Below, in pieces: positions 34,753 through 45,813 of a stretch of 64,000 bases of DNA. The notes under the pieces were generated by a model, which made no database searches, was not told the DNA's origin, and saw nothing but the letters and a program-made list of their open reading frames with translations. A program made the position numbers and the translations under genes. The number at the start of each line of letters is the position of its first letter. Position 1 is the stretch's first letter. The stretch is from Allodiplogaster sudhausi (taxonomy: Eukaryota; Nematoda; Chromadorea; Rhabditida; Diplogasteridae): NCBI GenBank assembly GCA_945643635.1, contig CALZFC010000099.1, positions 1 through 64,000 on the forward strand, written 5' to 3'.

Positions 34753-35156
34753 ATGGTTAACAAACTGAAACGAACAGTGCAGCAGCAATTATACTCACCA
34801 AGCGAGGGGAACATGGCAGAGGTGGTTGTCGAGGGCACCGGCCGAGGCAAGCCACTCGAAGTAGAAGTCGACATGTCTGACAATGAAGGTAATGTTGGAT
34901 GCGAATTAAGATGTGTAAACTGTTCATACTGTTTTCTCATCTGACAGAAATTTGATATTCTGCCAGATGAGAAAACAGTAAGATACATACGTATGTAGTT
35001 GGTAATGCGCGTCTATTTCTGCGAGATATTAACTTTGAAACTTTGAAACTTTATTTGTCAACCTTTATGAAGGGGCTTATAAATGGTTCATATGAAACGA
35101 CGTCAGATCATTGTAATCTTGAAGATAGACAGATTAAGGAATGGAATAGATCTTAA
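34753..35156 (+). CDS. Candidate small acidic protein, two exons, 61 aa
   Basis: Exon 1 begins at ATG 34753 and ends at 34888 with a strong donor (AAG then GTAATG). Its product is charged, with EVEVDMSDNE at the end. An acceptor GACGTCAG gives exon 2 35107-35156 in phase, ending KEWNRS. Just downstream, 35159-35330 also looks coding: MLDIDIDVHARE... is open in one frame to 35296, and SEEADENDDILDA ends at about 35323 in another, followed by AATAAA at about 35365. A 1-base assembly error or an unseen exon could make that acidic stretch the true C terminus. The intron contains the miRNA-like hairpin at 34927-34980. No family recognised. Confidence 0.35.
34927..34980 (+). ncRNA. Near-perfect 23-bp hairpin, microRNA-precursor-like
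   Basis: TACTGTTTTCTCATCTG pairs perfectly with CAGATGAGAAAACAGTA (17 bp). After one A-C mismatch the stem continues with CAGAA/TTCTG (5 bp) and closes with an 8-base loop, ATTTGATA. The hairpin lies about 40 bases inside an intron of the small acidic gene. Length and pairing are within reach of a short pre-miRNA but could also come from a tiny palindromic transposon. No expression evidence; the arm is not one I recognise. Confidence 0.4.
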
Positions 35157-36113
35157 CCATGCTCGACATAGACATCGACGTGCATGCGAGAGAGACACGT
35201 CCGGATGACGATGCGGCAGAAGCACGCGAGAACCACGAGAACGATGCAGATTGGAGTGAGGAAGGACAGCCAAGCAGGCTCGGAAGAGGCCGATGAGAAT
35301 GATGACATCTTAGATGCTTAAACATATGCAGTTGAATTAGGAGAGTGTAACACGTTTCTTAAAAAAATAAATAACGTTGAAATATAGCAAAGCAAACAAC
35401 GACATTAATCTGCATCCTTATATTCCTTCATGCTCGACATTTCAGAAATGTTTTGGGAACATGAAAGCCAAATTTAAATCATCACTTCATGTCTTAAATG
35501 TACATGCATATATATACATATTTCATTCAGGCATTCTAGGAGCCTTGGATATGAAATATTGCTGAAATGGAACATTTGTCATGCTTCCCTTAGCTGCAAG
35601 CGCTATAAATGCTAATGAACGTTATTGTTAGCTTATTTCATACATACATATGTAAAAGGCGAACTGCAAGTTGCAAGCCTAAATCAATATAGACTGATTA
35701 CATTCTATGAAAGTGCAAGTTGTCAAGGGTGTCTATTTTAAAATTCAGTAATTTGTGAAGTCGGAAAAGATAAATTGTGTTAATTTCTACAGTTTGCAAA
35801 TGAATACCTGCCTGCATTCTTTTTCAGCGAATACTGAAAAATAGGTTTGCTCTTAGTGGCCGGAGTAACGCATCGTTTTTATGCGTATATATAAATAAGT
35901 GTTGCAGGGGGAAGGTTTGTGAAACAGTGGAGATTTCTACATGGGTTTGGCCGATAATTCAAGCGGAGTAAGCAAGAGTGAAAAAACGCCAGTAAAATCT
36001 AACTTCTTCGGCAAAGAGAGAAAGTTGGAAAAGGCAAGGATATGATTGAAGTAAAAGAAGCTGCCAAATGAATTGCAGTAGGCTAAAGTATTAAGAGCGG
36101 AAGGAGAAGAAAA
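35157..36113. other. Intergenic stretch
   Basis: After the acidic coding-like segment noted above (to about 35330), the region is AT-rich with no convincing exon. It runs up to the left inverted terminus of the 2.7-kb element. Confidence 0.5.
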
Positions 36114-36383
36114 TACACACAAGAAAATAAAGCGTTGAGAACGCGTTTTGGCCATATCGTTGGGGTTGAAAGCGTTGAGAATGACGCTTTTAGAGGCGCC
36201 TCGGCCGACTTTTTGGAAAGCGTAGACCCCCCAACGCTTTTCAGGTTTGCAAAGCGTTGATCGCAACGATTTTCAGCTTTGCAAAGCGTTGATCGCAACG
36301 CTTTTCATTGCAAAGCGTTGCGGAGTACGCTTCCCAAAATTATCTGCGATCGGCTTCTCTCTTCATTACCACTATCATTTGCA

Positions 36384-36384
<1 letters not shown>

Positions 36385-36429
<45 letters not shown>

Positions 36430-36520
36430 ACTGTCTCTCTCACTCTCTTTCACTTTCTCTTCACTGTCTCTCTCGTTCTCTCTCTCTCTCTCTGTCTCTC
36501 TCTTCACTGTCTCTCTTATT
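36385..36520. repeat. (CT)n-rich microsatellite
   Basis: CT dinucleotides with interspersed TTCACTGTCTCT units, within the 2.7-kb TIR element. Translates to long Ser/Leu frames that are not genes. Confidence 0.93.
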
Positions 36521-37561
36521 TAACAGGTTGTTAACTCTTCCACTTTGTCTAACATTCGTCGTGTTAATGATTTGGAAAAGAAAAAAAAACATTTAGTCAC
36601 ATTAATGGAGATTGAAAGCTTTTGGGTTTTGGAAAGCGTTAGAAATACTCTGCGGCCGGAAAATTGTTTTCTGATAAGTATTGAAATCATATGACACACT
36701 AAATATGTATTTAATTTCGTGATATTTTTTGGTCTCCAACTCTTTTAGTTTTGTTTATATTGTTAATTTGACGTAGCTGAATAAGCTACTCACTTCCTCT
36801 TTCATCTTCGATTCGACAAGGAAGTCGCTGACCTTTGGGGCTTTCTCTGTCTGCTCATGCAAGTTCCGACCTACGCGCCAAAATCGAATACGGCAAATGT
36901 GTTAGCAAGGCGGATCAATACCCTCTTTTCGTCTGGTACAGTGAATGGAGCCTAGTTATACAGCGAAATTGTACAGTGAAGGATAGAAATCGTGGCCTTC
37001 TCACTTATTTCTATTTTTCTAATTTTAACTTTGTTGACTATCTTATATTCTATGTGCTTTGCTTTAGAATTCACTCATCGTGGAAGGGTTGAACTTTTAC
37101 CTCGTACGAATTAATCCTCGCTCAGTTTTTCTGTCTACTAGTCGTTGTTTGACTAATTTCTGTAAAAAATTCCTTGTTCTTTTTGACCTATATTTATTCT
37201 ATTTCAGAAAAAAATGCCGTTGTTAGATGTGTACCGGGTTTTAAATCTGTGAATAAGTCTCCCTATGCTTGTAAATGTTGCATTCTTGTTCTGTTTGAAG
37301 GATTGTTATTTCCTGTACTCACACAAAAATAAACTGTAATATCGAGCTTGAGTCGTAAGGGCTTGAAAATTTTATTCCCTACAATCACTTTCTTCAATTT
37401 TTTTTTCAATTTATACGGTGTAACATGGAACACTAGATGTAACACACGTGGTAAAATGAGAAGTAAAAAGAGAAGAAAAGAAAAGAAATAATAATGGAAA
37501 CTAAGACGAAGACATATGTTTTTTTTTTCGTTATATTCTTCGTCGCCTAACATAACCACTG

Positions 37562-37609
37562 TTTACTCACTCTCTTCCTCTGTCTCTCTCTCTCTTTCTC
37601 TCTCTCTTC

Positions 37610-37661
<52 letters not shown>

Positions 37662-37833
37662 GTCTCTCGGCACTGCATGCTGATCGATCGCATCCGACCC
37701 CACTTGAAATGCTGTATCCATCTGTCTTTCCTTCTCTCGCCTTCTTCTCTCTCTCGCCTTCTTTCTCTCTCTCTCTCTCTCTCTCTCTCCTTCTCTCTCT
37801 TTCTCTGTCTGTCGTTCTCTGTGCCTGTCTCTG

Positions 37834-37865
<32 letters not shown>

Positions 37866-37880
37866 TCTCTCCCTCTCCGC
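37562..37880. repeat. Compound (CT)n microsatellite
   Basis: Two long CT-rich blocks separated by about 65 bp of unique DNA (37672-37736). The complementary strand encodes long Arg/Glu frames (RERERE), which are artefacts of the repeat. Confidence 0.93.
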
Positions 37881-38400
37881 AGTGAGCAAGACAATGAGTG
37901 CATGTATAATCGCAAAGTATTTCGCTCATTAGCACACATTCAGCAACTATTACTATGCAAATTACCGTTCTCACGCATCTCAAACAACTTACAATTAACA
38001 GGCTGTGAATGAAGGCGAAACACAAATCTTCCACTTTGTTTTACATTTGTAGTGTTAATTATTCGAAAAAACATTTAGTATCATTAATAGACATGGACAG
38101 AGGGAGAAGAAAAGAGATGAGAGAGAAAGAGAGGCGAGAGAACGAAAGAGAGATGAGAGAGAGAAAGAAAGATGAGAGAGAGAGAGAAGAACATCTGTGC
38201 ACAAATGACCTGGGGGGGCCCTATCACTAGGTTATCCAATGCCGGAAGGTTCTTGGGTGGGTTGGTGGCCTGGTGGTTAACGTGGGAAAATTGCGCGCGG
38301 GGGGTGGTGGTTCGGGTTCGGTCAGGAGCAAAATGTCTTTCTCTCTCTCTCTCTGTCTACCTCTAGGTTCAAGCGACGACAACGACTCCCTACATCGCAA

Positions 38401-38544
38401 CGGATAACAGGTTAGCTAATTAATCGACTTTTGCGAACTTTATTTTAGTTTTATTCTATTTAACTGTTGTTTTGGTCACAGAAGGGCCGAAAACAGTTAA
38501 ATATGCTGTTCGCAAAAGTGAGATAATTAGCAAAACCTGATCCG
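38401..38544. repeat. Foldback element, about 143 bp, nested in the TIR element
   Basis: Outer arms: GCTAATTAATCGACTTTTGC with GAAC, against GTTCGCAAAAGTGAGATAAT continuing TAGC. The pairing extends outward through CAGGTT/AACCTG. An inner pair, TTTAACTGTTGTTTT against AAAACAGTTAAAT, closes the structure. Nested insertion into the larger element is the simplest reading. Confidence 0.7.
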
Positions 38545-39997
38545 GAGGATGGTGGAGGCAGAGACGATAGAAGAGAGAGAGAGAGAGAGGGAGAGAGAGA
38601 GATAGAGAGAGAGAGAGTGATAAATGAGCGAGAATTAGGCGGTGGACGGTGCAGGTGCGATGATGAGACGAAAGCGTTAGTCTCAACGCTTTGCCCTCAC
38701 CGAGGGCTTCTAACGCTTTCTTACCCAACGCTTTCAAACCAACGCTTTGAAATGACCCGATTCCTACGGTCCTAACCGTTAGGATTTTCTATGACGATTC
38801 AAACCGTAGCCAAAAGCGTAGTTTTCAACGCTTTCTTTTCTTGTGTGTACAAAGAAGCGGATTAGCAAGTAAGCGTGGGCAGAGGAAGGATAAGAGAAGG
38901 GTGCGGATGTGGCCAAGTCGCCGGCATTGTTGCAGCCCACATACATGATACGATGGATACATAGCGTAAATATCCGGTGAGAAATAATCCTGACGAATTG
39001 TATCATAAATCAGCCTAAGCACGTGATAATTGGAAACCATTCGATATCCGGCATCTTTTAACTGATAAAAATGAATTTCGGTAAAGGCATTAAATATGTA
39101 TGTAGGTAGAGATACAAATGGGAATGTCAGTAGCGTTCAAGGCCAGGGTTGTAAATGATGTACGGATGTAATCGAAAATGCAGCACGCGCCCACAATTAC
39201 ATCACCCAACAAAATCGTGAACATGCCATTTGGGACTGGAACACTTGATTCGAGAATTCACATTTGCTCCAGTCTTTACCTCTCTGCCTTTCTTTTCAAC
39301 TTGCTCGCTCTCTTTCGCTCTCCTCTCGTTTTTCAACCCATGCACAGAGCCCTGCCTTCTTTCGCTATCATCTTCTCTCGATTTGCATATTCTGTCAGTA
39401 TAAAACAGTTTGTAAGGTTATTGGCGGTCGCAAAATGATCATACGAAAAAAAACGAATACCGAGAAAGTTGAGGAGGGAAGAGTATTAGCAAGAGAACAA
39501 AAGCATGGGCGAGGTCGTGGAAGGTAAAGTTACATATGTATCAGCCTACTAGTTCTGCGTGAATGAAAGAAAGTATCTAATCAGACACCCTTTCATGAGC
39601 CCAAATCCAGCTCCGACTGAAAAATGGCCTGACTCTTAAAATTTTTCAGCAAAGTGCTTCTTTTGTTCGAGATATTACTATTTCACGGACTTCTCTAATT
39701 CTCTCTCTCTCAGTTTACCGCAGAGGCTAAACAATTTCGCTCCCTTCTTTCCCTCCCTCACTTGGTCTCTCTCTCTCTCTCTCCCTCTTTTTCCACTGTC
39801 TGAAAGTCACTGAATGCAGCAACGCTTCTCGCAATGGGTGACAAAAACGGACAAATATAGCCTCTGTGTGTACCCTCCGGCTATGCCCCCTTTTGCATGG
39901 ACATCCTGACCAGTGGCATGAGCCACTAGTATACCACATGCTTCTCAGTCTATCTGCTGCTCTCTTTCTCTCTAACTCTCTGTCTCTCTCTCTTTGT

Positions 39998-40075
39998 CTC
40001 TCTTTCTCTCTTTCTCTCTTTCTCTCTTTCTCTCTTTCTCTCTTTCTCTCTTTCTCTCTTTCTCTCTTTCTCTCT
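39998..40075. repeat. CTTTCTCT octamer tandem repeat
   Basis: About nine head-to-tail copies of an 8-bp unit, flanked by two imperfect copies of CTCTCTAACTC followed by CTGTCTCTCTCTCTTTGTC, at about 39970 and 40075. Confidence 0.9.
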
Positions 40076-40429
40076 AACTCCCTGTCTCTCTCTCTTTGTC
40101 TCTCTCTCATCCTCTTTCTCTCTTGAGCAGTTAGTTACGCACACATTTGGAGGCCACAATGTCGAGTTGTATTCGATCAAAACATAGGAAATGAATTTGT
40201 GCAAATTGCAATCAATTTCTGCGGAAAAGAGAAGAAGTGAAGAAGTTGATGGAAAAGGTTTCCTAGTCTGACCATGAGAACGTGGTCGATTTTCAGTCGT
40301 TTCCACTGACGCCAGGCAACCAGCCGTTGCCAGCTGATTTTCGGTGGCTCTTTCCAACGATTTTAATACTTTCAAACATAGGCTCCTTTTTGATTTCGTA
40401 TTTTGATGAAAGGCATCTTTATGGTTTAA

Positions 40430-40706
40430 AGGAGGTATCCGGGGAATAATTAACCTAAGTGGTTTTCTATATTAACATGTTCATCTTGGCGTAAAACATG
40501 TATCCAAAAAGTTTGAGCGATTTTCTTCCATTATATTCTGAGCAATAGTAAAGTGAAAACAGGCGGGTAGAGAATTAGCTACGGTAGTTCAGAGCCGCCC
40601 TCCTATTTCACTTGCTCTCTCGACCGTGCGACAGGCAACTTTATGAGCGCGCGCATTCAAACTCGTTCTCTAGCGCTACTGTAGAATTATTCGCCAGATA
40701 CTTCCT
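40430..40706. mobile_element. TTAA-flanked MITE, copy 2 (277 bp)
   Basis: Left end AGGAGGTATCCGGGGAATAA; right end is the reverse complement of AGGAAGTATCTGGCGAATAA (three mismatches in 20). TTAA flanks both sides (40426-40429 and 40707-40710). In inverse orientation it shares internal blocks with the copy at 29131-29303: CTACTGTAGAAT near the end and GTGGTTTTCT...AAAGTTTGA inside. It is therefore a diverged member of the same family. Confidence 0.75.
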
Positions 40707-41420
40707 TTAATAGAAAATTTGTGTTGTACACCCAGAAGCTGACCTTACGTTAGTTGAATTAAAACATCACTTACACTTCGTTGCGTTATTCCATTATTAC
40801 TAGCTAGCCTAGTCTAATCCAATCCCATGTCATGCATGCTCCTTACACACTCCCCATTCCTTCCACTCCAGCATGCTACGGATTTTCACCCACCAAGACC
40901 AGCCCTCGCCCTCCTCGGGAAAGAATCGAGACTACTTCCATTCTCTGACAGTGAGTGACGCGATGGCACACCGAGTTCAAGGCTCGGCTTGGCGCAACTA
41001 TAATTCATTCTTTGCTTTCTCGCACTCATCCTTAGCCGCGTCATACTCTTGCAATCTCTTCTGTATTCAAACTCTTCCCTTCTCTGGTCTGCTCTTCTCT
41101 CTTTCTGTTCTAGTTCCAAACATCTCTCTCTCTATCGACGATCTCTCTCAACCTCTTTCTCTCTCCGTTTCACCGTCGCATATCTCTCTATTCGCCTCGC
41201 GTCTTCAATTACTGCCTCAATCTCTGTTTCTTTCGCCTCCCTTTCCTCTTTGTGCCCCTTTCTCTTCCCTCTCTGCAATGATCCAGAGTGTATCCTCTTC
41301 CTTTACTTTTTTTTATACAACAAGTCGCCCGCGTTCGCCGCAGTTTCCCCCTTATTCGGCAACAGTTGCTGCTCACAATTACCACAGTCGCGCCGGTAGA
41401 GAGAAGAGAGTCCAGACTCA

Positions 41421-41464
<44 letters not shown>

Positions 41465-42016
41465 GGAGAGAGAGAAGAACAGGGAGGAAGTGGAGGAGGT
41501 GGAGAAAGAACATAATGGAAAAGTGATAGATAGGTAGATGGAGAGAGAAATATAGAGAGGAAGAGAGAATGAAAGAAACACGACTTCTCTCAAACCACCT
41601 CTCGCTTCCTGGCTGTTTCCTTTTATCCTTCGCCAAGCCTTCTTCTAGTCTGGCGATTATGTCGTGGGCGTGTCTCTGCCTCTCACATTGTCATCTCTGC
41701 CTTTCTTCACCCCTTCTGCGTCAAGGTCTAGATCACCAAAGGGGCAGTTGTATCCGGCAAAAACAGCCGGGCCCATTGCACACTTGCTCCTCTCTTGCTG
41801 CCTCAGGTGTAGGACTGGAATTGGCTTTCACAGCCTGGTGTAGTCAAAATACGGTTCGAGAAACTGATGTCAAGTATGTATGTATATTCATGGTTGGGTG
41901 AAATTAGTTTTTAATAGTACTTTCAAATGAAAAAGTCTTCGTCTCGTGGAATGCGCTTTACTTTGAAATTTTTTTTTAAAGATATTAGGAAGATTTAAAA
42001 ATAGTTCTAGGCGTGA

Positions 42017-45000
42017 ATGAAGGCCTTGCTTGTGCTGGTTGCTGCTGTGCAGCTGCTTCCTCGCTGTGTCTCGGGTGGCTCTTGCATGCCATTCCCTTTT
42101 CCGTCTCGCTGCCAGCCGCGTCCCTTCTATCCGTCGTATCATCAACAACAAGGCGGCGGCTACGCGAGTCCCTACGGCGTTCCGGTCGGCTATGGCAGTA
42201 GCTATGGCAGCAGTGGTTATGGAACACTGCCGGTTGGCTACGGGCCGGGACCGGCAGCCGGGTACGCCACGGCGCCCCAGCCGCATCCTCAGCCTCTTCC
42301 GCAGCCTCAGCCACTTCCGCAGCCTCAGCCTCTTCCACAGCCACAACCACAGCCATACGTCGGCCCCTTCACGAATCAACAGACTCTAGTGCAGCCAGCA
42401 CCACATCAAGGTTATAAATTTAGCATACATTTTTGCACATCATTAATTGCTGTAATGTTTATTCACTTGCATATCATGTTTTTATAAATGAAATAAAAAA
42501 ATGGGACAGTTATTTCATTCGTCCACAATAATAGGCATGGAAATAAGTATTTTTTTAATGATAAATAAATAAAAAACATTACAGCATGGGTGTCTCAATA
42601 CTTCAAAAATTCACAGGTTCAAGTGAGCGCGTGGTTAAATATATTACAAGTTTATTTCACAATCAGGGACTGTGCCCGGTCAATATTCATAAAATGGTAC
42701 AGAAGAATATTCATGTTTTTTTTCTCTAAAAAGAATTCTTTTTCAGGCACGTATGTCGTTCCGCCACTGGTGCAGCCGCCCCTGTCGGTAAGTTATAGTA
42801 ACAATCACATTAACAATGAGAAAATCCGTGACTCTGTCTAACAGTTCTTTGGTTTGACTTCATACACAGTTCTACCCGCTCCAACATTTGCGTCGGGAAA
42901 GCTATTTTTGTTATTGCTTCCCAATAGGCTATTTCAAACGATCCTGCCCTTATTTTTTCTGTATAATCTGAGATCAGGTGGCTTGCTTCCTTTCAAGTTG
43001 TCCTCATCTTTGTAGCTCCGACGCGTGTTGCGCCGCCGATGCCGTCAGAGGATGAGGAAGAGAAAGCAGCCACGACGACTCCTCGGCCCACCGCCGTCAC
43101 GGCTGTCCCTGATGAGGCGGAGACGCAGAGGACGGGTAACAGCGACGACTCCGCCAGCATCAAGGACATTGCTGTCCGTTCTTCGAGCACTTTCGCCTAA
43201 AGTAACTTTGAAATAAATGATTCTCAGAATTGTCTTTAAAAAAATTCTACCATATTCGTATAATTGTGGTTAAATAAGGTAAACATAAAATTACGAGTGC
43301 CGAGTTGGGCACCACGTTTGTTTAAAAGACGTGCGAATTGGCGCGCTCCCATTCTCACGTGACATACACCGACACATGAAAATAACGGGCGCTAATGAGA
43401 GTGCGAAAGGCCTCTGCTTGTTTGAGGTCTTTCATAATTGTCTCCTTTAAGGACATCTTTGACGAGCTGGACACGAAGGAGGAGCAAGAGCTCCTCGCCT
43501 CGGCTGCCGCCGCCGCATCAGAAGCCTCCGAGAAAGCCAGCAAGCCGCATCGGACGGACACTTCCAGCGTAAGCGACTTTTTTTTTTGCATTTGCCATGA
43601 AAAGAGATTTCTCCTCCTGCACCATCTCCGGTTTAATCATAAGTGAATGGAAATGATTGTTAGAGTTCATCGGGTTTTTTTGGCAATATAACTTGTATTC
43701 TCTCTAATTTTGGAATTGTTTCTGCGTTTTGGGGAGGGGGTGGAATAGAAAGATGTCGAAGTTAGTGAGAAGGAAGCAGAAACACTCATTCCATTCTCAC
43801 CATTTTATTATGTATGCATGTGCACAACAAAAGTGTTTGCTAACTCTGATTGGCTGTACAAAGGTGTACAACTCCAATTTGTTTTCGTCGTTTCTCGCTA
43901 TCCAAGCGTACAATTGTCTAGCTCAAGGGCTTTTCTCAGTCAGTGATCATGTTGGTTTGAAATGGCCTAGTGCTGGCTGTTTCCCACTTCTCTCGCGACC
44001 TTGAGCGCCGAAGCGCCGACAACACGCCTCGGGCCATTGCCAGAGTCAGAGTAAATAATAGCACACACACAGGCATACAAGGCCTTCTTACGACCTTAAG
44101 TCGCCTCCCCCCCTCTTCTGAGGGCGGAGAAGATAGATGATGGTGGGGATTAAGCGTCGACCGATTAGTCGCACCACCACTGATCGCGAGCATGACGGGG
44201 AGTTTAGGAGCGCGAGGTCGGGAAGTAGTTTACTGCTTCAACTATTGTACAAGCACAAAAGAGCTGGTCACATCATGAAGACATGCAAAATGTATCGTTA
44301 GAAAAGCCAACGTCTTTTCTATACCAAGGACATGCTTTACTTGCGGCCGTTGGATGCCGCGACACGCAGCGGACCATATAGGCCAACACTCATTGTCAGT
44401 TTATGAGACTCTATACTATTATTTGTATGCCATTATGCTTGCTGGCTGTCCCTATTGTTATCGTCTCAAAGAGTGACACATTGCTTCGACATACTAATCC
44501 ATTTCTTGTAATTCAATGCATTTGACTCTCTCTCTCTGCTTCAGGGCAGTATGGACGACACTTCAAAGGGAAGCGTATCATCGTCCCATCACGTCGAACA
44601 GGCACTCATACCACAGTCCAAGCTGGTCCCAGACCCCGTCATTGAGACTTCAGCACATGGTGTTCACCCGAGTTCTTCGGCGAGTTCAGCGGGTGCAGAA
44701 ATATATACAATTAAAAATTTCATTACAATTGCACAAATTGGCTCAATTAACACGAAGGAAAAGTCTTAATATCAACAACAACAAAATAATAACGGTAATG
44801 AATAAATAAGGGTCGTACGCCGTCGCGCCGGCGCCTTCTGGTTCTTCTGTGATCTACACTCGTCCGCAGCCGTATTACCCCTCTGGTCCCTACGTCATTT
44901 CCCAGCCCGCTCCACAGAGCTATGGAGCACCGTGCTCAGCACCAATATATGCACAAGGTATTATCACCAGCCGTTGTGCCTTGAGATTTAATTTAAAAAA

Positions 45001-45813
45001 AATAAGTTTCGATATTGTTGTGATACTGCTATACAATGAAAGGCTACTTTTCCTACGTAAAACTTTTAGGCGGACCGCTCCCACTGATGGACTGCTGCAG
45101 CAAGTGTCGTAATCCGTGCCGCTATCGTGTTAAGCGACAGGTACATTATACATATTGCACCATTTATCGGTAACGAGAGAGGCATCACTGATCACGAAAG
45201 ACAATGGAGAACAGAATTGAATGAAATGTAAACGAGGGCAATTAATCGTTTGATTGAATTCAATTTCAGCTGGGCGCGCGCACATTGGATGGTCGCCGAG
45301 TGACGGACACGCCGCCGGTCGCCAAGGACAGCCGCTGCAACAGCTTCGAGCTCAAGCACATCATGATGAAGGTTGAGAAACGAAGTATTTAAGACGTGCT
45401 TTATTATGGGACATCATTGACGAATGAAAATATTTTCGGTGATTATGTATGCTTCTGAAGAGCAGTTGTTTCTTATCGGCGAATATTTTTTTTATACATT
45501 TTAATATTCTTCTAAAGCTTATCCATACCCATACATGTATTAGGTAACGACAACCACTCCGGCCTTGTCGAAACGGCTGATTCAGAAAGCCGCAGAGGAG
45601 CAGCTTGGCGGCCTCTTCTCCGTTTTCTGCTCAAAAGAGGTATGCTCACGGAAAACACGTCTGAAATGATCATTTTATATTTACTCTCTGTACATTTATA
45701 GTTGGTTTTGACATGATTATGACTACATTTAGGACTTCACTTACACATCTCGCGCCGAATTCTTCTGTCAAACAAGCAGGAATGATGTGGTCTGCTTTGC
45801 TTTCCGACATTGA
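42017..45813 (+). CDS. Ground-like domain protein (GRL/hedgehog-related class), secreted, about ten exons
   Basis: Exon 1 (42017-42410) starts MKALLVLVAAVQLLPRCVSG, a clear signal peptide. It continues with Tyr/Gly- and PQPLPQ-repeat sequence. Further exons: 42747-42787, a possible 22-nt micro-exon 42870-42891, 43016-about 43173, 43452-43568, 44545-44692, 44811-44957, 45070-45140, 45270-45371, 45544-45639 and 45733-45813. From 43452 on, phase is perfect. The C terminus is a ground-like domain: CCSKCRNPC, RCNSFELKHIMMK, SKRLIQKAAEEQLGGLFSV with FCSKE, then DFTYTSRAEFFCQ and VVCFAFRH. Such proteins are secreted, hedgehog-related, and associated with nematode cuticle or epidermis. Weak point: the exon at 43016 stays open to a stop at 43197-43199, with AATAAA at 43212. 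The N-terminal part could therefore be a separate gene or isoform, with the ground-like gene starting at ATG 43395. AATAAA at 45867 ends the gene. Confidence 0.78.

Larger units (their letters stand above)
36114..38849. mobile_element. 2.74-kb TIR element with AAAGCGTT subterminal motifs, non-coding
   Basis: The left end TACACACAAGAAAATAAAGC, continuing to GTTGAGAAC, is matched in inverted orientation at 38821-38849 over 29 bp with two mismatches. Inside each end lie many copies of AAAGCGTTG/CAACGCTTT in both orientations. They cluster at 36130-36325 and 38672-38838, with one at about 36634, at least fifteen in all. Such clustered short motifs are typical of transposase-binding subterminal regions. 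The interior has long (CT)n tracts, a direct duplication (36535-36610 and 38028-38090, both with CTTCCACTTTGT and AACATTTAGT) and a foldback at 38401-38544. No transposase frame is present. No clear target duplication was found. Confidence 0.72.
38850..42016. other. Non-coding stretch rich in (CT)n, with one MITE
   Basis: Contents: unique AT-rich DNA, the CTTTCTCT octamer array (about 39998-40075), the TTAA MITE (40430-40706), a TC-rich region (41100-41280) and a pure (GA)n tract at 41424-41461. Weak exon candidates at 40873-40949 and about 41342-41395 are noted among the rejected items. Confidence 0.55.

Noticed and set aside
37567..38034. Arg/Glu-rich frames (RERERE) and their Ser/Leu-rich complements in several places
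   Set aside because: They are translations of (GA)n/(CT)n microsatellites and appear wherever such tracts occur.
38262..38330. tRNA- or SINE-like A and B boxes (TGGCCTGGTGGTTAACGT and GGTTCGGGTTC)
   Set aside because: The B box departs from GGTTCRANYCC and no acceptor or anticodon stem can be formed, so it is not called a tRNA. A decayed tRNA-derived repeat is possible.
40873..41395. Candidate exons MLRIFTHQDQPSPSS (40873-40949) and FPPYSATVAAHNYHSRAG (about 41342-41395)
   Set aside because: Both have plausible splice sites and compatible phase, but they cannot be extended convincingly to the ground-like gene downstream, and the second lies in TC-rich DNA.
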